Source of the DNA: Janthinobacterium sp. 61
GTDB lineage: Bacteria > Pseudomonadota > Gammaproteobacteria > Burkholderiales > Burkholderiaceae_D
Length of the DNA stretch: 64,000 bases
Assembly: GCF_002846335.1 (NCBI RefSeq)
Contig: NZ_PJMQ01000001.1
Coordinates: 248,001 to 312,000 of the forward strand
Reading direction: 5' to 3'
In this document: piece after piece, positions 40,889-49,709 of the stretch
Position numbering within the stretch: the first letter of the stretch is position 1
Layout of the letters: each line of letters opens with the position of its first letter
Translations under genes and position numbers: made by a program
The notes under the pieces: generated by a model
The model's input: the letters and a program-made list of their open reading frames with translations, nothing else
What the model was told of the DNA's origin: nothing
Databases searched by the model: none

Positions 40889-42163
40889 CTACTCCAGCGG
40901 CACGCTGCGGTATTTATTGACTTCCAGCGCCGACACCGCCGGCGCGTCATTGCCCCAGGAAGCGCGCAGATACGTCACCACGGCTGCCACCTCGGCGTCA
41001 TCCATGACGGGGCCGAACGGCGGCATGCCGTAGGGGCGCGGGTTGCCGCTTGTCCCCGGCGCAAAACCGCCGTTGAGCACCAGGCGGATGGCGTTGACGG
41101 CCGAGGCCGTCGTCAGCGCGCGGTTGCCGGCCAGCGGCGGGTAGCCGGGCGGCAGGCCCTTGCCGTCGGCCTGGTGGCAGCTTGCGCATTGCGCATCATA
41201 CAGTTTTGCGCCCAGCGCCAGTTGCTGCCTCGCTTGTTCCGATGTCTCGCGCGGCGCCCGTGGCGCCGCCTGCGCCGGGCCGGGCAAGCTTTTCAGGTAC
41301 ACGGCCATCGCCTGCAGGTCGGTGGTGCCCATGTGTTGCAAGCTTTGCCGCACCACCTCGGCCATGGGGCCGAAGACGGTGGCGCGCGGCGAGACGCCCG
41401 TTTGCAGCAATTCCACGATATGCGCCGTGTCCCAGTCACCGAGGCCCGCTTCCGCGTCCGACGTCAGCGAAGGTGCGTACCAGCCCAGCACGGGGATCAG
41501 GCCGCCCGACAGGCCGTCGTTGCTGCCGCCCAGGGTGGTGCGGCTGCTATGGCAGGCGCTGCAGTGGCCCAGGCCCTGCACCAGGTAGGCGCCGCGGTTC
41601 CATTCCATGCTTTGCGTCGTCAGCGGCTGGTACACGCCCGGCTTGAAGTACAGCGCGCGCCAGGCGGCCAGCGCGATTTGCTGGTTGTAGGGGAAGCGCA
41701 GCGCGTGCGGCGCGTTTGCCTGCCTGTGCGGCGGCACGCTCTGAAAGTACGCGTACAGGGCGTCGCTATCTTCGCGCCGCACCTTGGTGTAGCTGGTGTA
41801 GGGAAAGGCCGGGTACAGCAAACGGCCATCTTTCGACTTGCCGTTGTGGATGGCGCGCCAGAAATCGTCGGCCGTCCAGCTGCCGATGCCCGTTTCCCTG
41901 TCGGCCGTGATGTTGGGCGAGAGCACTTTGCCGAACGGCGTCTGCAAGGCCCGTCCGCCAGCGTACGGCACGCCGCCCCGTGTCGTGTGGCATGCCATGC
42001 AGTCGCCCGCCTTGGCCAGGTAGGCGCCGCGCGCGACCAGCTGCTGCTGGCTGAGGGTGCTGGCAGCGGCGGGCGGGCCGATGTCGTCATCCGGGTACAG
42101 CAGGAATTTGGCGCTGCCGCCAGCGATTAGCACCAGGCCGGCCGCGATCATCCATTTTTTCAT
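40889..42163 (-). CDS. Triheme cytochrome c (dehydrogenase electron-transfer subunit)
   Basis: This 424-residue exported protein has an N-terminal hydrophobic anchor/signal (residues ~1-22) and three heme c sites: CMACH (~55), CSACH (~200) and CASCH (~330). Three-heme proteins of this size are the electron-accepting subunits of periplasmic alcohol, aldehyde or gluconate dehydrogenases, passing electrons to ubiquinone or an oxidase. No dehydrogenase is adjacent. It overlaps the diheme cytochrome gene by four bases, so the two form an operon, divergent from a MocR-type regulator. Confidence 0.9.
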   Translation of the reverse strand: MKKWMIAAGLVLIAGGSAKFLLYPDDDIGPPAAASTLSQQQLVARGAYLAKAGDCMACHTTRGGVPYAGGRALQTPFGKVLSPNITADRETGIGSWTADDFWRAIHNGKSKDGRLLYPAFPYTSYTKVRREDSDALYAYFQSVPPHRQANAPHALRFPYNQQIALAAWRALYFKPGVYQPLTTQSMEWNRGAYLVQGLGHCSACHSSRTTLGGSNDGLSGGLIPVLGWYAPSLTSDAEAGLGDWDTAHIVELLQTGVSPRATVFGPMAEVVRQSLQHMGTTDLQAMAVYLKSLPGPAQAAPRAPRETSEQARQQLALGAKLYDAQCASCHQADGKGLPPGYPPLAGNRALTTASAVNAIRLVLNGGFAPGTSGNPRPYGMPPFGPVMDDAEVAAVVTYLRASWGNDAPAVSALEVNKYRSVPLE

Positions 42164-42900
42164 GGCGCCACCTGCGCGCCGGAGCCCGGCACGCCGCCGC
42201 AGTGCAGGGGCAAGGGCAGGGCAATGCTGCTGGCGGGACGCGCATCGGCGCTGGCCACCTGCGTGCCGAGCCAGGCCGAGACGGCCCCCACGTCCGCGTC
42301 CGACAGGCGCTGCGCGACTTGCGCCATGCAGTCGGGCGCATGGGCGCGGCGGATGCCGTTCTTCCAGGCGCCCAGCTGGGCGTTGATGTAGTCGCGCGGC
42401 AAGCCCAGCAAGCCGGGAATGGCAGGCGCCACGCCAGCCAGTTGCTGGCCATGGCAGGCGATGCAGGCCGGGATTTTTTTCGCGCTATCACCTAGCAGCA
42501 CCAGTTGCTTGCCCCGCGCCAGGGCCGTCGTGCCGGCGCTGCTGGGCTGGGCCGGCGGCGGGGCAGGGTGCTGCGCCGCAAAATAGTCGGCGATCTCGCG
42601 CAGGTAATCGTCCGGCAAGTGCTCGACCATGTAATTCATCATCGGATACTGGCGCCTTCCCTCGCGGAAATTGAGCAGCTGGTTGTACAGGTAGCCGGCC
42701 GGCTTGCCGGCGATGCGGGGGAAAAAGGCGTCATGGCGCTCTTTTTGCGCATGACAGGCCGTGCAGGCCTTGATGCGCTGTTCCAGGCTGTCGTGGCCCG
42801 CTGGCAGGGTGGCCGGTGCGGCCTCCGCCATGCGGGGCAAGGTGCTGGCCAGGACCAGCACCAGCACGAGGGGAGAATGCAGTAGCATGGAAAGTCGCAT
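42160..42900 (-). CDS. Diheme cytochrome c, c4-like
   Basis: This 246-residue exported protein has a signal peptide ending AEA (residue ~27) and two heme c sites (CTACH near 46, CIACH near 146), each in a domain of cytochrome c4 type (FFPRIAGKPAGYLYNQLLNFREGRR is the c4 pattern in pieces). It shuttles electrons in the periplasm. It is the first gene of a two-gene operon with the triheme cytochrome and shares the divergent promoter region with the MocR-type gene. Confidence 0.88.
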   Translation of the reverse strand: MRLSMLLHSPLVLVLVLASTLPRMAEAAPATLPAGHDSLEQRIKACTACHAQKERHDAFFPRIAGKPAGYLYNQLLNFREGRRQYPMMNYMVEHLPDDYLREIADYFAAQHPAPPPAQPSSAGTTALARGKQLVLLGDSAKKIPACIACHGQQLAGVAPAIPGLLGLPRDYINAQLGAWKNGIRRAHAPDCMAQVAQRLSDADVGAVSAWLGTQVASADARPASSIALPLPLHCGGVPGSGAQVAP

Positions 42901-42964
42901 GGGAAAATAAGCTGTCTCGTCGGTCGGTGATATGCCGGTGTTGCTGCCCGGATGTTGTTACCCT

Positions 42965-43026
42965 AGCATATACCGGGCACTGTCATTGTGACAGGATCAG
43001 TTGTGCAATAAAACTACGGATCAGTT
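42965..43026. promoter_or_regulatory. Divergent promoter region with palindrome and direct repeat
   Basis: A perfect palindrome CTGTCA-TTG-TGACAG lies at 42980-42994, and a 9-base direct repeat GGATCAGTT at 42994-43002 and 43018-43026 (24 bases apart). On the minus strand CTGTCA (42994-42989) stands 18 bases from TATGCT (42970-42965), a plausible promoter for the cytochromes; on the plus strand TTGTGA (42986-42991) stands 17 bases from TAAAAC (43009-43014) for the regulator gene. MocR proteins bind direct repeats, so this may be the shared operator. Inferred. Confidence 0.4.
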
Positions 43027-43038
43027 TGAGGAGCAGGG

Positions 43039-44451
43039 TTGAAACGATATGAGGAATTGGCGGAAGAAATTGCCGCCATGATCAGCACGCAGTTGTTGCT
43101 GCCAGGTGATAAATTGCCCTCCGTGCGCCAGCAGCATGCGCGCAGGGGCGTGAGCCCGTCGACGGTGTTCCAGGCGTATTATTTGCTCGAAGCGCGCGGC
43201 ATGATCGTCTCGCGTCCCCGCTCCGGCTATTACGTGGCGCCGCAGCGCGCCGCGCTGGCGCCAGAGCCGGATAGTTCGCGCCCGCTCGACGCCAGCACCA
43301 CCGTCGATGTCAGCGACCTCGTCTTCGAGGTGCTGGGCGCCGTCGGTGCGCGCGATATCGTGCCCTTCGGCTCGGCCTTTCCCAGCCCCCATCTGTTCCC
43401 GATGGAACGGCTGGCGCGGGCCGTTTCGGCCAGCATGCGCCGCCTCGACCCGTGGAGCACGGTTACGGATTTATCCCTGGGCAATGCAGAATTGCGCCGC
43501 CAGATCGCCCTGCGCTATCAGCTTGACGGCGTGCTCGTCTCCAGCGACGACATCGTCATCACGAATGGCGCGCTGGAGGCGCTGAACCTGTGCCTGCAAG
43601 CCGTCACGCGGCCCGGCGACACGGTGCTGATCGAGTCACCCAGCTTTTATGCCTGCCTGCAGGCGCTGGAGCGGCTGGAACTCAAGGCCGTCGAGATCGC
43701 CACCAGCCCGCGTGACGGCGTCGATCTGGCGGCGCTGGAAGAGTTGTTGCAGCGCCACCAGCCCAAGGCGTGCTGGCTGATGACGAGTTTCCAGAATCCC
43801 CTGGGCAGCCTGATGCCGCCGGAAAAGAAGCGCGCGCTGGTGGACCTGCTGGCGCGCCATGGCGTGCCGCTGATCGAAGATGATGTGTATGGCGAGTTGT
43901 ATTTTGGCAAGCAGCGCCCGGGCCTGACGAAAAGCCATGACAGCGCTGGCCTCGTCATGCATTGCAGTTCGTTCTCCAAGACCCTGGCGCCCGGCTTCCG
44001 CCTGGGTTGGGCCGTGGCGGGCCGCTACGCGCGCCAGGTCGAGCGCTTGAAACTGACCACCAGCCTGTCGGCGCCGATCCCGCTACAGATGGCACTGGCC
44101 GATTACCTGGCGCAAGGTGGCTACGACCGCCATTTGCGCCAGCTCCGGCTGACGTTGGCGGCACAGCAAAACACCATGCTGCAAGCCATCGCCGTGCATT
44201 TTCCGCGCGGCACGCGGGTCACGCGGCCGCAGGGCGGTTATTTTGTCTGGGTGGAAATGCCTGCCGGCGTCGATGCGCTGGCCTTGCACCGCAGCGCGCT
44301 GGCGGCAGGCATCAGCATCGCGCCCGGCCCCATTTTTTCCGCCACGCGCGCGTTTCGCCACTGTATCCGCCTCAATTACGGCCACCCGTGGAGTCCGCAG
44401 CTGGAAGAGGCCATCGCTACCCTTGGGCGGCTGGCGCTGGCGGCGGCATAG
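43039..44451 (+). CDS. MocR-type regulator (GntR helix-turn-helix plus aminotransferase fold)
   Basis: This 470-residue protein has an N-terminal GntR winged helix (LPGDKLPSVRQQHARRGVSPS, residues ~22-42) joined to a fold-type I aminotransferase domain that binds PLP through Lys ~314 (SSFSKTLAPGFRLGW). MocR regulators sense PLP with an amino compound and control nearby genes. The start is TTG at 43039, needed to complete the HTH and preceded by GAGGAGCAGGG. It is divergent from the cytochrome pair, which are its likely targets along with itself. Confidence 0.9.
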   Translation: MKRYEELAEEIAAMISTQLLLPGDKLPSVRQQHARRGVSPSTVFQAYYLLEARGMIVSRPRSGYYVAPQRAALAPEPDSSRPLDASTTVDVSDLVFEVLGAVGARDIVPFGSAFPSPHLFPMERLARAVSASMRRLDPWSTVTDLSLGNAELRRQIALRYQLDGVLVSSDDIVITNGALEALNLCLQAVTRPGDTVLIESPSFYACLQALERLELKAVEIATSPRDGVDLAALEELLQRHQPKACWLMTSFQNPLGSLMPPEKKRALVDLLARHGVPLIEDDVYGELYFGKQRPGLTKSHDSAGLVMHCSSFSKTLAPGFRLGWAVAGRYARQVERLKLTTSLSAPIPLQMALADYLAQGGYDRHLRQLRLTLAAQQNTMLQAIAVHFPRGTRVTRPQGGYFVWVEMPAGVDALALHRSALAAGISIAPGPIFSATRAFRHCIRLNYGHPWSPQLEEAIATLGRLALAAA

Positions 44452-44551
44452 GGGCGCGTGAAAAAAAGTCCCTTGCGCCAGCAAGTGTTTCATTTCAAAA
44501 AGAAATATTACTGTTATATTGGTGTATCTATAACTAATGATGGGAATAATA

Positions 44552-44899
44552 ATGGATAACATGCAGCCGGAAGTGGCTCGTACGCAAGATACGACGCTGG
44601 CCATCCTGTCCCACGTTGGCGGCCTGTTCACCAGTTGGGTGGCGCCGCTGATCATTTATTTGATCAAGAAAGATGATGCGGATAAATTCTCGGCCGAGAA
44701 CGCCCGCGAAGCGCTGAATTTCCAGATCACCCTGATCATCTGGTATTTCGCCTGCTTCATCCTGTCGTTCGTGCTGATTGGCCTGTTCCTGTTCTGGGTA
44801 GTGGCGCTGGCCAACCTGGTGTGCTCGATCGTCGCGGCAGTCAAAGCCAGCAATGGCATCACTTACCGTTATCCATTGACCTTGCGCCTCGTCAAATAA
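44552..44899 (+). CDS. DUF4870 (Tic20-like) membrane protein
   Basis: This 115-residue protein has three hydrophobic helices with the DUF4870 pattern (LAILSHVGGLFTSWVAPLIIYLIKKDD, read in two parts, then ENAREALNFQITL). Function is unknown. ATG at 44552 has TGGGAATAAT just upstream; ATG codons at 44537 and 44540 are less well placed. The region before it is AT-rich and carries TATATTGG-like sequence that may be its promoter. Confidence 0.85.
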   Translation: MDNMQPEVARTQDTTLAILSHVGGLFTSWVAPLIIYLIKKDDADKFSAENAREALNFQITLIIWYFACFILSFVLIGLFLFWVVALANLVCSIVAAVKASNGITYRYPLTLRLVK

Positions 44900-44920
44900 G
44901 GTTGTGCTGGCTGCCGGGTT

Positions 44921-45346
44921 TCAGCCCGGGCGGCCGGGCAGTGCCAGGAATGCGGCAAAGTCGGGCGCCACCGAGCTGGTGGCGCCTGTTTCGTGCGACC
45001 ACAGCACGACCACTGCTTCACCGCTCGGCCCCGTTTGCGCATAGTCAAAGCAGTAATAGTCGCCGGTGCCGAACTGGGCAAAGGGCAGCAGCTCACCCGC
45101 ATCGTTGCCGCCATCCACATTCTCCAGCCATTCCTGCCAGCTTGTGTTGTAGTGGCGTGTTATCGATTCCCAGGTCTTGCGCGCACAGTTCGCGTCGTAG
45201 ACGGGAAACACGTTCAAGGCGCCCAGCGCGCGGCCATTGTTTTCCAGTAACCATTGCACGTAGGACGCGGGCAGTAGGCGTCCCAGCGTCTGTTCGGCAG
45301 CGGTGATCGCTGCCAGGCTGGTGCCGATGGATTTGTTCTTGCTCAT
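44921..45346 (-). CDS. SMI1/KNR4-family protein
   Basis: This 141-residue protein has the SMI1/KNR4 fold (ITAAEQTLGRLLPASYVQWLLENNG, in parts; LLPFAQFGTGDYYCFDYA; VVVLWSHETG). The family is widespread, often as immunity proteins of contact-dependent toxins, but also as housekeeping proteins. No toxin gene is next to it; it is the last gene after proQ and the exonuclease, so an immunity role is not supported here. Confidence 0.8.
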   Translation of the reverse strand: MSKNKSIGTSLAAITAAEQTLGRLLPASYVQWLLENNGRALGALNVFPVYDANCARKTWESITRHYNTSWQEWLENVDGGNDAGELLPFAQFGTGDYYCFDYAQTGPSGEAVVVLWSHETGATSSVAPDFAAFLALPGRPG

Positions 45347-45367
45347 GCTGCAGGGCGGCGCGCCGGC

Positions 45368-46009
45368 TCAGGCGGTAATAGGCGGCGTGGCCGGTGGCGT
45401 GCTGGCACGCGGCGCTTTTTGTGGCGCTACCTTGCCACCGTCGGCGATCCAGCGGCGGTACACGCGCAGGGCCACTTGCGCATCGTCGGCGGCATACAGG
45501 ATCTGCTTTTCCGTCAGGCGCGACGTAGCCCAGTTGGTGGTGGAGATCTTTTTCGACTTCTGCAGGTGCAGGCCGAAGAATTTGGCCACGGCCGTCTTGG
45601 CGCCCAGATCGTTGCGCTGGCCGCCGCGCAGGGCGACAGACAGGTCCAGCACTTGCGCTGGAACAATGCCCAGCTTGTTGCGCAGGCGCTTGACGTCGTC
45701 GGACAGGCCAAAGCCCACCTTCAGGGTGGTGGTCGATTCGAGGATGGCTTTCAGTTCGGCCAGGGGCGGCGTGGCGCCCACCTGGAACAGGTAGGCAATC
45801 TCGTCGGTGGCCAGCTGGATCAGGTGTGGCCCCGTGGAGGACTCGCCCTTGACGAACGTCGGCTTCGATTCCGTATCGAAGCCGATGGCGTCCGCTGCCA
45901 GCAGGGCGGCCATGGCTGCCCTGGCGTCGTCACTGGTGCGTACCAGCTTGACATGGTCGAGTGCAATGCCTTGATAGGGGGGCAATGGCGGTGCGGCAGC
46001 TGTATCCAT
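45368..46009 (-). CDS. RNase D-like 3'-5' exonuclease
   Basis: This 213-residue protein is a single DnaQ-type exonuclease domain with the DEDDy residues: Asp and Glu in IGFDTESKPTF, Asp in FGLSDDVKRL, and Tyr/Asp in ILYAADDAQVALRVY. It lacks the HRDC domains of full RNase D, so it may process small RNAs or DNA ends. It follows proQ by nine bases, which suggests a shared transcript of two RNA-related genes. Confidence 0.85.
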   Translation of the reverse strand: MDTAAAPPLPPYQGIALDHVKLVRTSDDARAAMAALLAADAIGFDTESKPTFVKGESSTGPHLIQLATDEIAYLFQVGATPPLAELKAILESTTTLKVGFGLSDDVKRLRNKLGIVPAQVLDLSVALRGGQRNDLGAKTAVAKFFGLHLQKSKKISTTNWATSRLTEKQILYAADDAQVALRVYRRWIADGGKVAPQKAPRASTPPATPPITA

Positions 46010-46018
46010 GAAACCGGA

Positions 46019-46528
46019 TCAACCTTTGCGCGAGAATTTCGCGGTCAGCTGATTCAGTTTTTCCAGGCGCAAACGGTTCGCTTCTTCGGCGGCAGCCGCG
46101 TCGCGCTCGGCTTTCTTGCGCTCGGCTTCCTTCTTGAAGCGCTGCTGCAGTACTTGCGTGGCGTGGTCGCGGTGGGTTTGCGTCACTTCCGCGCCGGCGG
46201 TGCCGTCGAGGTCGTAGCGGATCTTGGCTTTTTCCATCACGCGCAGGTAGCGCAGCGAACCCGTGTGGATGCCCAGCGCCGTGCGCATCAGCTTGCGGTC
46301 CAGATCTGGCAGGCGCGCCAGGATCTGCTTGTCGATACCGATCGACAAGGGCAGGCAATCGCGGAATGGCGGGAATTGCTCCTGGAACTGCTTCAGCAGG
46401 GCGCGCGCGGTCAGGCCGGCAGGTGCCGGCGTGGTTGCTGCGGCCGGTGCCGCCGCTGGGGCTGCATCGACTGGCGTGTCAGGAGTGGTGGCTTGCTGGT
46501 CTGGCGTGGAGCTGGTCATCGACATCAT
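46019..46528 (-). CDS. proQ: ProQ/FinO-family RNA chaperone
   Basis: This protein of about 169 residues has an Ala/Pro/Thr-rich flexible start (residues ~1-45), then the FinO/ProQ domain (ALLKQFQEQFPPFRDCLPLSIGI, in parts; MRTALGIHTGSLRYLRVM), and a charged helical tail (~110-169). ProQ binds structured small RNAs and 3' ends. The N terminus is uncertain: ATG codons at 46528, 46525, 46519 and 46558 are all possible and none has a clear ribosome-binding site. It is first in a proQ-exonuclease-SMI1 operon, facing away from rpoD. Confidence 0.86.
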   Translation of the reverse strand: MMSMTSSTPDQQATTPDTPVDAAPAAAPAAATTPAPAGLTARALLKQFQEQFPPFRDCLPLSIGIDKQILARLPDLDRKLMRTALGIHTGSLRYLRVMEKAKIRYDLDGTAGAEVTQTHRDHATQVLQQRFKKEAERKKAERDAAAAEEANRLRLEKLNQLTAKFSRKG

Positions 46529-46665
46529 TGGTTGGGCTATAAAAGGGGAGCATAGCACGCGCCACAGGCAAGTGCATTGTCTTTTTTGGCAACTTGCACA
46601 GAGATAAGCGGGCCCGGACTACAGTGTGCGCAGCGCGAAATGCGGGAAATGTGTATAATGTCGGC

Positions 46666-46881
46666 TTGCGCTGATGACTGGACCCCGTATTTGACGGTCT
46701 GGCTCAGGTGTGCAGGGGATAGGAGCAGTGCGGTGCAGGGCCATCATTATTGATATTTTTGATATCAGATATTTTGCTTATCAATTATCCAGATAACTGG
46801 CCTTCGTGCATAATCTTGCTCTCCGCTGTGTCTTCACTGAACAACAATAGATTCAAGCCCGTTCTGGTACGGGCTTTTTTT
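46666..46881 (+). ncRNA. Candidate small RNA or attenuated rpoD leader
   Basis: A perfect TATAAT at 46654-46659 would start a transcript near 46666, and a Rho-independent terminator ends it at 46881, more than 210 bases before rpoD. A second possible start near 46821 (after CATAAT) would give a 60-base RNA with an A-rich AACAACAATAG segment before the terminator, as in Hfq-type small RNAs. The -35 boxes are weak. It does not match 6S, tmRNA or RNase P by eye. Existence is inferred from the isolated terminator. Confidence 0.3.
46855..46881 (+). terminator. Isolated intrinsic terminator upstream of rpoD
   Basis: Stem AAGCCCGT (46855-46862) and ACGGGCTT (46869-46876), then a run of seven T. No gene ends before it on the plus strand, so it must end a non-coding or leader transcript. 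Confidence 0.85.
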
Positions 46882-47095
46882 CATTCCGCAATGTACATCG
46901 CTTATTTATCTGATCCGGCTTCGGCCCCGCCGCTCTCGTTGCGGGATGCGCGGGCTTTGAGCGCCCCGATAGACAGGCGCCGCTGCCTTTGACGGCAGCC
47001 GCAACAACACGCTCCATCGAGTCCGGTTTCGCAGGCTTAGGTGGAATCATTCACTTCGCGCCGACACCATCTGGTCTCGCATTAAGAGATATCTC

Positions 47096-49645
47096 ATGAA
47101 GAATACGCCAAAAACTTTAACGTTGTCCGCCAAGGCGCCACGCCCAGCTGCGGCGCCACTTGCCGTACCCAAAACGACTTTATCTTACTTCATCGATAAT
47201 GCGCAAGCGAATCCGGAAGCCACCGTCACGACGGCGCCCACCGTCGTCACCGTGGTCAAGAAAAGCCGTTCGCGCCTCGCTGCCGTGCCACCGGCCGAGT
47301 TGGCTGCGGAAGCCTCCGTTGCCGTACCGGCCGCCGAGGCCGTTGCCGAGGTCGCCGAAGCCGCAGCAGTCAAAACGCCGAGCGTCAAAGTGGCCCCAGG
47401 CGCCAAGGTGGCGCCTGCGCCACGCAAGGTCAGCGAAAGCGCCGCCACGAATAAAGTGGTGACGGCAGCCCGTTCGAAAGTCGTGCGCGCCAAGCCCGAA
47501 GCGGCGCCCGTGACCATCATTACCGGCGCGCAAGTGGTCAGCAAGACGACGGACGCCGATGCCCTGGCTGCCATCGATACCTCGAATTACTTCTTGCCGA
47601 CCGTCAAGGTGCCGGGCCGCCGTGGCCGCAAACCAAGCGAATTCACGCCGGAAAACGATGAAGTGGCAGCACTGAACGCCGTCGAGCGCGCCGAACTGAA
47701 GGCCGTGTCGAAAGCGCGCGACCGCAAGGCCAAGGGCGGCCTGGCGGACGCGCTCGGTGATCCGGAAGCCTCGGCAGCGGACCTGGAACGCCGCCGCAAG
47801 CAGATCACGGGCTTGATCAATATGGGCAAGGAACGCGGTTTCCTTACCTATGCCGAGATCAATGACCAATTGCCGGAAAACATCATCGATCCGGAAGCGA
47901 TCGAAGGCATCATCGCCACTTTCAACGACATGGGCATCGCCGTCTACGAGCGCGCCCCTGACGCGGAAAGCTTGTTGTTGACCGACAACGTCGCCACTGT
48001 CACCAGCGACGATGAAGTGGAAGCGGCTGCCGCTACCGCCCTGTCGACGGTCGACTCCGACTTCGGCCGCACCACCGACCCCGTGCGCATGTACATGCGT
48101 GAAATGGGCGCCGTGGCGCTGCTGACGCGCGAAGGCGAGATCGAGATCGCCAAGCGCATCGAAGGCGGCCTGAAAGACATGATCCAGGCGATTTCCGCCT
48201 GCCCCACGACCATCGGCGAAATCGTTGCGCTGTCGCAAAAAATCGCGCGCGACGAAATCAAGGTCGATGAAGTGGTCGATGGCTTCGTGGATTTGAACGA
48301 AAGCAATGCCCCGGCGCCTGCCGTTGCCGCCGCACCTGCTGCCGCCAGCGGTGACGACGAGGAAGAGGAAGAAGAAGCCGAGGAAGAAGATGGCGACGCC
48401 AATGGCGGCGCGGCCGGTTTCTCCAGCGAACAGTTGGCGCAGCTGAAAAAGAATGCCTTGGAGAAATTCAACGTCATTTCGACGCAGTACGACAAGATGC
48501 GCAAGGCGCCCGAGGGTTACAACTCGAAAGCCTACATCAAGGCGCAGGAAGCCATTTCTCAGGAATTGCTGGGCATTCGCTTCACGGCCAAGGTCGTGGA
48601 AAAGCTGTGCGACACGCTGCGCGGCCAGATGGAAGAAGTGCGCCACATCGAGCGCGCCGTGCTGGAGCTGTGCGTGAACAAATGCGGCATGCCGCGCGCC
48701 CACTTCATCAAGGTATTCCCGGGCAATGAATGCGACCTGGAATGGGTCGACCGCGAAGTCGATTGCAAGTATCCGTACAGCGCCATCCTCAGCCGCAACG
48801 TGCCTGCCGTCAAGGAACTGCAAAAGAAGATGATCGACCTGCAAGCGCGCGTGGCCCTGCCATTGGCTGACTTGCGCAAGATCAACAAGCAGATGGCTGC
48901 AGGCGAAAAGCGCGCCCGTCACGCGAAACGCGAAATGACGGTCGCCAACTTGCGTCTGGTCATCTCGATCGCCAAGAAATACATCAACCGCGGCTTGCAA
49001 TTCCTCGATCTGATCCAGGAAGGCAACATCGGTCTGCTGAAGGCGGTCGATAAATTCGAATACCGCCGCGGCTACAAGTTCTCGACCTACGCCACCTGGT
49101 GGATCCGCCAGGCCATCACGCGTTCGATCGCCGACATGGCCCGCACCATCCGTGTGCCGGTGCACATGATCGAAACGATCAACAAGATGAACCGCATCTC
49201 GCGCCAGATCATGCAGGAAACGGGCAGCGAGCCGGACCTGGCGACCCTGGCCGTCAAGATGGAAATGCCGGAAAACAAGGTGCGCGAGATCATGAAGATC
49301 GCCAAGGAGCCAATTTCCATGGAAACGCCGATGGGCGAAGATGGCGATTCGCAACTGGGCGACTTCATCGAAGACAATACCACCCTGGCACCGCTGGACG
49401 CCGCGTTGCATGCGTCGATGCGCAACGTGATCAAGGAAGTGCTCGATTCGCTGACGCCGCGCGAAGCGAAAGTGCTGCGCATGCGTTACGGCGTGGAAAT
49501 GTCGAACGACCATACGCTGGAAGAAGTGGGCAAGCAGTTCGACGTGACGCGCGAGCGTATCCGCCAGATCGAAGCGAAAGCCATGAGCAAGCTGCGCCAG
49601 CCTTCGCGTTCGGACAAGCTGAAGACTTTCCTGACGCAAAATTAA
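47096..49645 (+). CDS. rpoD: RNA polymerase primary sigma factor
   Basis: This 849-residue sigma-70 is much longer than the 613 residues of E. coli. The first ~230 residues are Ala/Val/Lys/Pro-rich and probably disordered. Region 1.1 is at ~232-290 ([17 protein letters not shown]), then the non-conserved region with an acidic run (~418-434, [13 protein letters not shown]), region 2 (~614-680; [35 protein letters not shown]), region 3, and region 4 near 820 ([20 protein letters not shown]). All promoter-recognition blocks are intact. It lies alone, without rpsU or dnaG next to it, and ends in a strong terminator. Confidence 0.95.
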   Translation: MKNTPKTLTLSAKAPRPAAAPLAVPKTTLSYFIDNAQANPEATVTTAPTVVTVVKKSRSRLAAVPPAELAAEASVAVPAAEAVAEVAEAAAVKTPSVKVAPGAKVAPAPRKVSESAATNKVVTAARSKVVRAKPEAAPVTIITGAQVVSKTTDADALAAIDTSNYFLPTVKVPGRRGRKPSEFTPENDEVAALNAVERAELKAVSKARDRKAKGGLADALGDPEASAADLERRRKQITGLINMGKERGFLTYAEINDQLPENIIDPEAIEGIIATFNDMGIAVYERAPDAESLLLTDNVATVTSDDEVEAAAATALSTVDSDFGRTTDPVRMYMREMGAVALLTREGEIEIAKRIEGGLKDMIQAISACPTTIGEIVALSQKIARDEIKVDEVVDGFVDLNESNAPAPAVAAAPAAASGDDEEEEEEAEEEDGDANGGAAGFSSEQLAQLKKNALEKFNVISTQYDKMRKAPEGYNSKAYIKAQEAISQELLGIRFTAKVVEKLCDTLRGQMEEVRHIERAVLELCVNKCGMPRAHFIKVFPGNECDLEWVDREVDCKYPYSAILSRNVPAVKELQKKMIDLQARVALPLADLRKINKQMAAGEKRARHAKREMTVANLRLVISIAKKYINRGLQFLDLIQEGNIGLLKAVDKFEYRRGYKFSTYATWWIRQAITRSIADMARTIRVPVHMIETINKMNRISRQIMQETGSEPDLATLAVKMEMPENKVREIMKIAKEPISMETPMGEDGDSQLGDFIEDNTTLAPLDAALHASMRNVIKEVLDSLTPREAKVLRMRYGVEMSNDHTLEEVGKQFDVTRERIRQIEAKAMSKLRQPSRSDKLKTFLTQN

Positions 49646-49662
49646 GCGTAGGGCAAGCACAC

Positions 49663-49689
49663 AAAAAAGAGGCGCAAGCCTCTTTTTTT
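49663..49689 (+). terminator. Intrinsic terminator after rpoD
   Basis: Stem AAAAAAGAGGC/GCCTCTTTTTT with loop GCAA, between rpoD and the convergent HAF-repeat gene; works on both strands. Confidence 0.9.
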
Positions 49690-49709
49690 ACGCCTGTAGC
49701 ATGCCTTGT

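Larger units (their letters stand above)
46529..47095. other. proQ-rpoD intergenic region, 567 bases
   Basis: No protein gene is supported. It holds two -10-like boxes (TATAAT at 46654-46659 and CATAAT at 46809-46814), an AT-rich segment with inverted repeats near 46751-46790 (TTGATA and TATCAA ends), a strong intrinsic terminator at 46855-46881, and the rpoD leader after that. Confidence 0.6.

Noticed and set aside
44921..45346. SMI1/KNR4 protein as immunity partner of a toxin system
   Set aside because: No toxin, Rhs, CDI or secretion gene is nearby; it sits at the end of a proQ operon.
47180..49660. Minus-strand open frame of over 800 codons opposite rpoD
   Set aside because: Same reason: rpoD is unmistakable and the antisense product has shadow-like composition.
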